Part shown: positions 18,932-27,397 of the stretch, one piece after another | Layout: every line of letters starts with the position of its first letter | Position numbering within the stretch: position 1 is the stretch's first letter | Assembly (NCBI GenBank): GCA_036128855.1 | Contig: JAYYPW010000013.1 | Location: 1 to 64,000, forward strand | Direction: 5' to 3' | Origin: JAYYPW01 sp036128855 | Lineage (GTDB): Bacteria; Pseudomonadota; Gammaproteobacteria; Comchoanobacterales; Comchoanobacteraceae | DNA length: 64,000 nt | Made by a program: the position numbers and the translations under genes | Notes under the pieces: model-generated | The model's input: only the letters and a program-made list of their open reading frames with translations | Databases searched by the model: none | Told to the model about the DNA's origin: nothing

Positions 18932-21900
18932 TTAGAAAATACTTTTAAAAGAATTTGACTGTTCAACAGAAATTTCTGCACATAAATCTGCACATAAATA
19001 GGCAAGTTCTTTACGAACATTTCAAGGTAAAGATATGGTGTCCAAGGTTGTTTTGGCGGAGGCAGAAAGAATATTGGTGAGGTTGGTTTCCAAAGTACCA
19101 CCTGATTGAGATGTTATTTTCGTGTATATTCTATCTAGCGTTTTATTATCAGACATGAAAAATTTATGATGGAAATAATGCCGGCGACTAATCGAATACT
19201 GTTTAAGAGTATCTAAGACGCGGTCACTGATGTTGGAAAAAATAGTTGGATCTGCCTTAAGGTGTTCACCAAGCTCCATGACACAAAGTCTAAGAATGAT
19301 TCGATCATCAGTCAAGATATTTACATTAGATTCATGCAGTTGAACTAAAAGACACTCTACCCTACTAGCCCTCTGACCAAAATCATCAATGTATAGACTC
19401 AATAGGCGCTTTTTATTTGGATCACTGAGTTTAACTGTTGGGTCAATTCCTTCATCGAGATGTTTTAAGCAAAGAGAGTATGCAGAAAATACCCAGTCAT
19501 TTATGGAATGTTGTAACTCTTGCAAGGATATTGTTTCAGTTGCGAGTCTACTTTTTTAATCTTCAAGATCATCTATTAACTGCTGCGATACTTCTTCTGG
19601 AAAGAAAAATCCGTGGTGTGTATACATATTTCGTACGGTTTTTGTATCGTAAGAGTTGGATAATGGAACTAGATCATCATGTTGGTTTTGAAATTCATGA
19701 ACTTCCATCAAAAAAATTAAAAAACGTAAAGGTACAAAATGTATCATTGAGCTTTCTTGAGCAAGTAAACAATATTCAGTTTTGAAAAATAAATCCAAAC
19801 AAGACTTATAAAAAACATTATTTAAATGATTTGATTCACCCTGAGACACTGATTTGAAGAGATGATTTTGTGTTTTCACTGAATCAGTAGCATTCTTACG
19901 CACTGAGTTTTCATCTGTGGACTTAGATGTTTGTATAGATCTTTTTTGAATTAAAGAGTTTTTAGTTAAAAACTGTTGAGTTGACTTGTTATTAGGTGAT
20001 ATTTGTTCATTCTTTGGTTTTGCTTCATTGAATACCCGGTCTGGAATCGTAGATTTTTCTTGCAAAGATTCAAGACGGCTTTTTATAACTTTAATTTTTT
20101 CGTTAAATTGATCCGGTAAAAGTAAATCTTGTTTCACTAACTCTGATATAGCCGAATAATTTTCGTGTGTTGTGGAATTATTCAAGTCATCTAAATGAGA
20201 ATGAAGTCGACGAAGACGATGACTGATCTGAAGTTGGTATTTTTCAAGATCAGAGAGTAACAGATAAGCTCTTTGTGTAGTTAAATTTTCAATTAAGGTT
20301 ACATTATTCGAGTTTATTTCTGAGAGTTGATGAATAAGGTTAGTAATTTTATCTGATAAACTTTTACAGAGCGATTCACTTACAGTGCTATTGGATGAAT
20401 GGGAGTGATAAAAAGGATTGGAGAGTTGGTCATTGGATTTAGGCCTTGCGTTAAAAAATTCAGGATCATTATCATAGATAAGACCCTCTATCTCTGTTAT
20501 TTTTTGTGCTACAGATTTTAAGTTTTCAAAAAAAAGATGATTCTTTGTTGCAAGTTTGAGTAGGATGTTTGTATTTGCATCAGGTCCAAGTAAAAAGCTG
20601 AGTAGCGGTGTAACTTTATAGTCTTTAACATCACGAGGAATCTTAGTATTAAGCGCTTTAGATGCAATATCTTTTAGCGTATCGTCGAAACGGTCTATGA
20701 GTTCTTTATAGGTGAAAAGTGTATGTACTAGTTCTGGGCACCTATTTAAAAACTCTATGAAAACATTCATGGATATATCATTATTCAGGATTTTTCTATT
20801 TTCTTTTTCTATCTTATTAATTTTATGATAAAACTGTTTATCATCCAGCTCTCCATCTATATCTGGATAAACGTTTTTGCAAGATGTGAATATCACAAAC
20901 ATTAATTTAGAAGAAAAATGTTCACAAAGATAATTTAAATTAAGGTTAGATCTACAGTTTAGTAAGAGGCTACGTGCAGTAGCATAACGACCATCATTAA
21001 TGAGACATGAGATATACTTAGTAAAGTTATTATGGAAATTCTGCGATTCATTACAGCAGTCAATCAAAATCTGAGGGTCTCTAATTTGACGATAAAGATA
21101 GAGAGAACCAATATTTATATTGGAAAAACCACCGTCATAAAAAAGATCTGCCCCTTATCTGATAAAACTTTAACACAGTTGGTATGCCCTATGGATGCCA
21201 AATATTGAATCAAATTAAATCCGGGCAAACTAAGAATATCAGGCCCATAATTGAGAAATAAATGGAGTTTTTTCTGGTCTTTAATAGTAAATGACTTACT
21301 CGTTAAAGATAGAACGTCGGTTGCTGCAAAAGATATACAAATGGGTGAAAAATTTGGAACATTATCTGGATCTCCACGCCAGGATAGCTGACTAGTGTCA
21401 ATAATGAATATAGGATCTATATGAAGCTGTATACGATTGCCAATATATTCCAACTTTATTTTGTCTGAATTAGATAGTAAGCTATTGAGTGACATTTCAA
21501 TAACACGATCACTTGCTTCTTTAGTAGTAATAGAAATATTTGATTGTATTGTATGATTCTCAGAAAGATAAGACGTATTTTCCGAGACATATACTATTAT
21601 GGTTAGATTAGCATCGTCTCTCAACTGCATTCTACATGAGTCAAGTTCCATAACTGCAGCTCGATGCTCTTTATCATAATAGTATATCTCAGTATGTTTT
21701 TTTTGCTACGGTGTGTCTCATGATAGTATGACGAAACCCAAGGACATTGGAAGGAATATCTCTTCCATACAGTTCGGGTAGCAATGCTTCATATTGAGAT
21801 TCGTCATATTCTAATGACGTATATGGATCAGCCCCATGTTTAATGAGAATTTCTAATATCTCTGGCCTATCTACTGGAAGGCAAGTCAATGGCGCATAAT

Positions 21901-22432
21901 CTCGCCACTGGGTAATTGATTTTTTGATATTGATATTATTGACATAATACATAAATTGCTTGAGAGCACTAAATCTGAGCACGTATCTAGCGTATGTACT
22001 TGGCATTATCCTAGTATTTAAATAGGAGCGCAGTTTTTCACTATGAGTTAGTAATATATCTAGACATAATGGCTGTAAAGAATCTATATGTTCTCTCACT
22101 AAAAACCATAGAAAAACAGGATCTTGCTTCTCGATATTAGTGATCATATATGCAAGATCAGCCTCAGCAAGATCATCAATTGGATCTATATTAAAGAGTG
22201 GTATGGTTATTAATTCAGCATTATCCTTATCAGGTAGTGCTATAAAAATGCATTTAGGTGGAGTTCCTAAATTCGAAGAAGAGATCAGGCTTTCAGAGCC
22301 GAATAGACCAAATTTATACTCTTTAAATAACTTGCTATATCGAGACAGATAAGATTTCGCTTTTCTTAATTCCTCTAATTTCATGGAGTATCCCGTTAAA
22401 TAAGATGATGTTCGCATAATGATTACTTTCAT
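18932..22432 (-). pseudogene. Array paralog D, broken by two frameshifts and two in-frame stops
   Basis: This is the fourth copy, recognisable end to end against paralog B (YKFGLF, EKLRSYLNTRIMP, LIKHGADPYTSL, LRFLIFLMEVHEF, TVRNMYTHHGFFF, MELGEHLKADP, SISRRHYFHHKFF). There are four lesions in reading order. (1) A frameshift at an A8 run near 21700 follows RHTVA; the next frame continues EIYYYDKEHRAAVMELDS. (2) A one-base loss in a G-run near 21155 follows LSDKG; the next frame continues ADLFYDGGFSN. (3) An in-frame TAA at 19556-19558 follows DDLED. (4) An in-frame TGA at 19022-19024 follows TISLP; the ancestral end continues NVRKELAYLC to TAA at 18932-18934. The separate reading pieces are 22432-21689, 21651-21115, 21067-19556 and 19525-19022. 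Both R-x4-H motifs are still present, so decay is recent. The ancestral start may instead be ATG at 22384. Confidence 0.85.
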
Positions 22433-22851
22433 CTTATTCTAGTGTGCTAAAACATGTAAATTATTGCCTATAATTATTAAAAAATAAGAAGGAATCCAAA
22501 GTTAAAACGGTATCTATAACAAAATGTTTGATTTATTGTCACATTAATACTCAAGGATACAATCACTTTATGTAACAACATGACACACTAGAGTAGTCTT
22601 GGACGAGATATGTTAGCACAATTTAATATAACAGTGCTTCTAACCATAGAAAAGTACATAATCTTTGTAGCAATTACTGCATCCTTTATTTTTCTCGTCC
22701 AACAACTAAACGTAATAAAAGAAAAAATTTGTACATTAATAGAGATTTATATCTTTAAAGTAGTGTGCAATATACAATTCATGATGCGTACACACCTTGA
22801 AAGCAAGAACAAATCTGATATAATTTGTGATCTTAAAAAAACGAAATTACT
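22433..22851. other. Divergent intergenic region
   Basis: The gap lies between the start of pseudogene D (minus) and the NlpC/P60-like gene (plus). A short plus-strand frame (22610-22861, 83 codons with one hydrophobic segment) overlaps the next gene's start. It lacks a clear ribosome-binding site or homologue, so I do not call it. Nothing else is recognised. Confidence 0.45.
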
Positions 22852-24201
22852 ATGGATATAGCAAAGCTTAATTATACTAGCCTACAAGAAGCTACAGTAG
22901 ATACACCCGCAGAAAATGCAGTTAGTCATATCAAAGACAGACAGCATGCAATGCATGAAGAAATTAGCTATATGCAATCTGCAATTATGCAGTCTATTAC
23001 AAACGCAGAGAATTTAAGTGATAAGGATATACGCGATGGTGTGAAAAGTGTACTCGCAGAGATGCGCGTTGAGTATCAGAATATCGGGCAAGCGCTCTCA
23101 AATTATTATAGTGAGAACAAAGGTAATGAGAATTTTGATAGACGCTATCTTTATCCTCTCTCAACTTTCAAAAACATTTTAGTTATAGATAAAGCTCAGT
23201 TCATCCTTGAGCAGACTACAGATTTTTTGATCAATTTATCAGAAAAAAGAGATCTACAACACTCAGATACGGGGTTATCACTTGCTAGTATCAATTTCTC
23301 CGAATTCTCTGACCAAGAAAGAGACCCGAATAATATTCCATGGCTAGGTGGGTCAAATACAATTGAGAGTGATTTAGGTATAAACTTTGAGCATAAATCT
23401 AACTTCTGGGGAACACCTAAACCGTCTATATTAATTCATAGCCTTGTTGCTACGAGAATCTATTTAGAATCTATAGAAAAGCAAAACGAACACACAGAAA
23501 AGGTAACCCCAGCACAACATAGCACGCTTTTCTATGATTATGCTTTACCAGATGATCTAAATATAGTAGATGCTAAGTATAATATATTCAGTAATTCAGA
23601 CGGTAAATATTTAAGAATTTACAGCGGTGGATATGCGTTTGGAGGGATTGGGACAGAGCTAGCAGCGGAAGGTGAAAATCCATATGCGCCAATGGACTGT
23701 TCAAGTTATATAGCAGAAATGTATCAATTACCCTTTCGTGTTTCAACTTTGCATTTGTTCAATCTACAACGATCAATGTGGGGCGAGCAATTTTTCACAG
23801 CACTTAATACTGAAGAAAAGCATTTAGTAGAAACCTTGCAATCTTCTTTACAGCCACAGCTTGATTTTAATCCTATAGCCGGTGATGTATGGGTAGCAAG
23901 AAAGGTTCCCAAAGAAACAGCTCATAACCCAACTCAATTAGGACGAGGTGGACATGTGGCCTTATGGTTAGGTGAAGCGAATCTCCAAGAAAATAAAATA
24001 GATAAATACGGATTATTTGCTGAATTTAATAGAGATATATCAGAAGAAAGAGATAATATGAATGGTATTGACGGATTCGGTTTTGGTATACGCCCTACGC
24101 CATGGATGAATAATAGCGAGGGAAATGGGATTTTACCAGACAGTAAAGATAGTAATTATGATATTGTACACGGGCTACAGAGACCAAGTAACTATAAGTA
24201 A
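22852..24201 (+). CDS. NlpC/P60-like (papain-fold) protein without signal peptide
   Basis: A 449-residue protein. The N-terminal ~150 residues are helical and charged with no signal peptide, so it is cytosolic or exported by another route. The C-terminal part (~240-440) carries an NlpC/P60-type signature: nucleophile Cys283 in 'PMDCSSYIAEMY', a 'GDVWVAR' strand about 65 residues later, and His368 in 'GRGGHVALWLGE', followed by 'GLFAEFNRD', where a third polar residue would sit. Family members hydrolyse cell-wall peptide bonds or act as amidases, acyltransferases or toxins. Given the absence of an export signal and the effector-rich neighbourhood, a secreted enzyme acting in a host is possible. 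The Cys/His motif is clear, but overall similarity is weak and the substrate is unknown. It converges on lpxK with 41 bp between. Confidence 0.7.
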   Translation: MDIAKLNYTSLQEATVDTPAENAVSHIKDRQHAMHEEISYMQSAIMQSITNAENLSDKDIRDGVKSVLAEMRVEYQNIGQALSNYYSENKGNENFDRRYLYPLSTFKNILVIDKAQFILEQTTDFLINLSEKRDLQHSDTGLSLASINFSEFSDQERDPNNIPWLGGSNTIESDLGINFEHKSNFWGTPKPSILIHSLVATRIYLESIEKQNEHTEKVTPAQHSTLFYDYALPDDLNIVDAKYNIFSNSDGKYLRIYSGGYAFGGIGTELAAEGENPYAPMDCSSYIAEMYQLPFRVSTLHLFNLQRSMWGEQFFTALNTEEKHLVETLQSSLQPQLDFNPIAGDVWVARKVPKETAHNPTQLGRGGHVALWLGEANLQENKIDKYGLFAEFNRDISEERDNMNGIDGFGFGIRPTPWMNNSEGNGILPDSKDSNYDIVHGLQRPSNYK

Positions 24202-24242
24202 GAATGGTAATCTAAGTAAAATGGCTCACAGAACACAAGTCT

Positions 24243-25256
24243 TTATTGCATAATCTTAGACTCAAGTTGTGGGTAGAGAAAAAGTAGCCTCTTTAAAATA
24301 GGTTCACAAACAGGTGAAGAAAAAGTTGGTTTGATGGATATTATCCAAACATCAGCATCGACTATTGAAGAGAGCTTAACGGCATCTTTTTCTGTAATGA
24401 ATATAGTATTATTGCCTGCTACATGTAGGTCCTCTGTCGTGATAACATCGTGATCTGGTAGAGTATAACACGATATATTGAATCCAGAGTCAATTAATAA
24501 ACTATGAAAACGATCTGGGTTAGCAATGGCAGATATCGCTGTTACATTTTTACTACCGGACCAGTTAGAAAGTGTAAAACATGTATCTGAACTTAAATGT
24601 TTTATATGCTCTATCTCATAACGCATTTGATGAGCTTTATTATTCATAGTGTTGTTTTTTACTTGTCTAATAATTTGAAAAGCTCTAGCCATGCGATTTT
24701 TAGGCTCTCTATATGGACCTATAGGTAAAAGAAGGCCATTTCCTTCAGAGTGATCTGACTGCATGATAATTTCAATGTCTCTCGATAAGCTATAGTCTTG
24801 TAAACCATCATCACAGAGAACAACATCACATCCCATATCAATTAATAAATCACAGGCTTGAATTCTACTTGGCCCAACTGCTAAAGGAGCGGATGTCTTT
24901 TGCCAAATTAGTGCTACTTCATCCCCTATCACATCAGTGGGCATAGGTTTATTAATAAGAAAGCATTGGTGTGGGTTTTTTCGACCATAGCCTTTAGAAA
25001 CTATACCTACAGACAACCCTTTTTTTTGCAGAAATTGTGTTAGAGCTATTACAAAAGGCGTTTTGCCATTCCCACCAACAGTAATATTACCGATTACAAC
25101 AACGGGAATGGAGATTTTTTGTGCAAAAGTGGTTAGTACAATGCGTCTAATTGAGATAATAAACCAAAAAATAAAGGATATAGGCAATAAAAAAACATGT
25201 AAAAAAGTCTTACTTTGCCAAAAGTATATAAGCAATGGAGCAATATATCTACGCAT
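24243..25256 (-). CDS. lpxK: Tetraacyldisaccharide 4'-kinase
   Basis: LpxK phosphorylates the 4' position of the lipid A disaccharide precursor at the inner membrane, so this cell makes lipid A and has a true outer membrane. It has 337 residues from ATG 25256; an upstream GTG at 25271 would add five. A hydrophobic N-terminal anchor covers ~8-45. The P-loop-type GGNGKT motif is at 61-66 after 'VVVIGNITVG', and the family motif DDGLQDYSL lies near 146-154. The length is normal. The usual partner msbA is not adjacent. The gene stands alone in an effector-rich stretch, convergent with the NlpC-like gene. Confidence 0.92.
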   Translation of the reverse strand: MRRYIAPLLIYFWQSKTFLHVFLLPISFIFWFIISIRRIVLTTFAQKISIPVVVIGNITVGGNGKTPFVIALTQFLQKKGLSVGIVSKGYGRKNPHQCFLINKPMPTDVIGDEVALIWQKTSAPLAVGPSRIQACDLLIDMGCDVVLCDDGLQDYSLSRDIEIIMQSDHSEGNGLLLPIGPYREPKNRMARAFQIIRQVKNNTMNNKAHQMRYEIEHIKHLSSDTCFTLSNWSGSKNVTAISAIANPDRFHSLLIDSGFNISCYTLPDHDVITTEDLHVAGNNTIFITEKDAVKLSSIVDADVWIISIKPTFSSPVCEPILKRLLFLYPQLESKIMQ

Positions 25257-25520
25257 ATAATGACTTACCACCTAATTGATTTATAATGGTTAAATTTTGA
25301 TTCACACAAATATCTAAAAACTACATTATAAATTGATAAGAGATAACTGGCAATTATTAATAGAAAATCAATTACAGAGTAATATTACATCGATTAGAAA
25401 AAACATAACCAAATACATCAAATGAGTATTACAGTTTCATTTGAAAAATATATTTTGTGATGCTATTTCACTATTATTTATAGTAAAAGATACTTAGCTG
25501 TAATAATTATATGAGCGTGA

Positions 25521-27368
25521 TCAATAACACTTTGTTCTTTTATGAAATTTTTTGCTAGAATTACCCTTGCGCTTAAAAGACCGTGATGAGTTTCGAGGTT
25601 TGGAGGTATAGTTATATTCAGAAAAACTATGTGAAGACAGGGTATCTCTATTATTATGAGCAAATTGTAAAACGATATATGCTTGGGCAAAGCGTGTTTG
25701 TAAATATCTACGTAAAGAGTTTACAGCAGATAGATGGTCGTATAAATAAGAAAAGTCGCCATGTATTGGGAGATAAGATAAGATATTATAACAAGTTTCC
25801 GTTGGAAGACTATTAAATAACTTACTCTTGTAAACTACAAGTAATCGAACAAGTTCTGGGTTAATTAATTGAGGTAAAATAGGACGTAGATAACGCGCTA
25901 TGCGTTGAAATACCGTGTTTTTATATAATGCCGATGCAAGTAACAAGCGAGCTGAATTAGATACATGAGGTCTTTGAGATTTAGCTAGATATTTTAATTG
26001 ATAAAATTCAGAATCTTGTAGAGTCAAACATTCATTCGAACAGTCTAAGTTAATTGCGGTCCTGTAGAATGTATGAACACGATCAGAATGTGAGTTTTTA
26101 GGGATAAAGGAATAAATATCCTTAACAGTACCCTGATTTCTATTTGTAAAAGAATAGTTCTTTAGCATATACCCAAGTAAAGAGAGCTGCCCACGTTTCT
26201 GTAAAATGGAAAAGACATCATCCCCATATTGATTTACCAAATAAACATCTGCCTTAAACTGTAGCAAAAGCTTAAACACGTTAGAACAGTTAGTAAGACA
26301 GCTTGCGTACATCAATGCACTATTGTGGGTATTATCAACAGCATTGATTGAAGAAGATGCACCACTTCTTAGAATATACTCCAAGACATCTGGATCATTA
26401 CGCAGTGTAGCAAGCATCAAGGGAGTCTTACCTACCCTATCATTTACACACCAATCTAGATTAGCGTAAAGACCAATAGAGCATTTTTTATAAGAAGCAT
26501 AATAAGTAAATTGATGTATATTAGACCTGTGTAAATAGTGTATATTAGGAAAACACTGCCCGGTTATAAAATATGCCCATAACGCTTCATCAGGTAGCGA
26601 TATTAAACGTATAAAAATATACTCAGGTAATAATAAAGACTCTCTGTATAAAATTTTAAAAACAGATAAAGCTTCTGGATGTATTTTGGTCAGAGATATA
26701 TGCTCTAAAAAATAAATGGTATGTTGGCGATAGTCTTCATTTTCTTGAAAATAGTACTTCCCATAATATAGATACAATGCAATAAAGACAAAATAAGCAT
26801 TATTATGAAGGGCTTCATAAAAAAAACTTGTAAAAGATGATTCATAAGAAGCAACATATTCAGGATACTTATCTATAATATCAAGAATGACACGATAATT
26901 GTCGTGTATTAGTGCATGATTAAATATGTTGTGATCATTTTTGTTTTTAAAAGTCGTATCATACGCCTGCAAGGATAAGAAGTAGTTAACAATAAGGTGT
27001 GCCTGACTTTTCATAGCAAGCATCAAAACAGTATTGCCTTGGCTATCAATAGAGTAGATCAGGTATGGGAATTGAGTTAATAAAACACGAACTGCGGTAA
27101 TATTGTGATTCTTAATTGCACAAATCATCGGATTGCAAGAACGCCTATCAATGGTAAATCCACATGCAAGTATAGAAAAAAACAATTTCATATAACCTAA
27201 ATTTATAGCTTCACTTAGTAATGTACGAGATTTATAGTCACGAACTTGGATATCTAAACAACCAGAAGCGTTTAGCAGTTCAAACTGTCGTAAAGCTTCT
27301 GTTTCCGATGCCAGTTTTTCTGGAACAATTGCAGTTAATGTTTTTAATAATAGTTTGCATGCAAACAT
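25521..27368 (-). CDS. Ankyrin-repeat protein with C-terminal F-box/PRANC-like domain
   Basis: A 615-residue protein. Ankyrin repeats occupy much of residues ~30-420, clearest at 'GNTVLMLAMKSQAHLIVNYFL' and 'GKTPLMLATLRNDPDVLEYIL', followed by a 'SALMYAS...LLLQFKADVYLVNQ' unit. Near residues 515-560, 'KSKLFNSLPTETCYNILSYL' matches the F-box core L-P-x-E-x(4)-I-L-x-x-L, in the same C-terminal position as the PRANC F-box-like end of poxvirus and some bacterial ankyrin proteins. Such proteins bind host Skp1 and direct ubiquitination of ankyrin-bound targets. The tail is basic and Ser-rich (SSRSFKRKGNSSKKFHKRTKCY), possibly a nuclear localisation signal. There is no signal peptide. The 29-bp gap to the upstream membrane-protein gene suggests cotranscription. 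The ankyrins are certain, the F-box good by eye. Confidence 0.8.
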   Translation of the reverse strand: MFACKLLLKTLTAIVPEKLASETEALRQFELLNASGCLDIQVRDYKSRTLLSEAINLGYMKLFFSILACGFTIDRRSCNPMICAIKNHNITAVRVLLTQFPYLIYSIDSQGNTVLMLAMKSQAHLIVNYFLSLQAYDTTFKNKNDHNIFNHALIHDNYRVILDIIDKYPEYVASYESSFTSFFYEALHNNAYFVFIALYLYYGKYYFQENEDYRQHTIYFLEHISLTKIHPEALSVFKILYRESLLLPEYIFIRLISLPDEALWAYFITGQCFPNIHYLHRSNIHQFTYYASYKKCSIGLYANLDWCVNDRVGKTPLMLATLRNDPDVLEYILRSGASSSINAVDNTHNSALMYASCLTNCSNVFKLLLQFKADVYLVNQYGDDVFSILQKRGQLSLLGYMLKNYSFTNRNQGTVKDIYSFIPKNSHSDRVHTFYRTAINLDCSNECLTLQDSEFYQLKYLAKSQRPHVSNSARLLLASALYKNTVFQRIARYLRPILPQLINPELVRLLVVYKSKLFNSLPTETCYNILSYLPIHGDFSYLYDHLSAVNSLRRYLQTRFAQAYIVLQFAHNNRDTLSSHSFSEYNYTSKPRNSSRSFKRKGNSSKKFHKRTKCY

Positions 27369-27397
27369 AGCTTATTACTCCGTCCAAAAGAAAGACA

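Noticed and set aside
7758..22432. CRISPR or repeat-array explanation for the four similar genes
   Set aside because: The similarity is at protein level over ~3.4 kb units with no short direct repeats and spacers.
19022..22432. Stop-codon reassignment (TGA or TAA read-through) to rescue paralog D
   Set aside because: TAA and TGA end normal genes throughout the window, and two frameshifts are also present, so decay is simpler.
22610..22861. 83-codon plus-strand frame with a hydrophobic segment
   Set aside because: It has no ribosome-binding site, overlaps the next gene's start out of frame and has no recognisable similarity; probably chance in AT-rich DNA.
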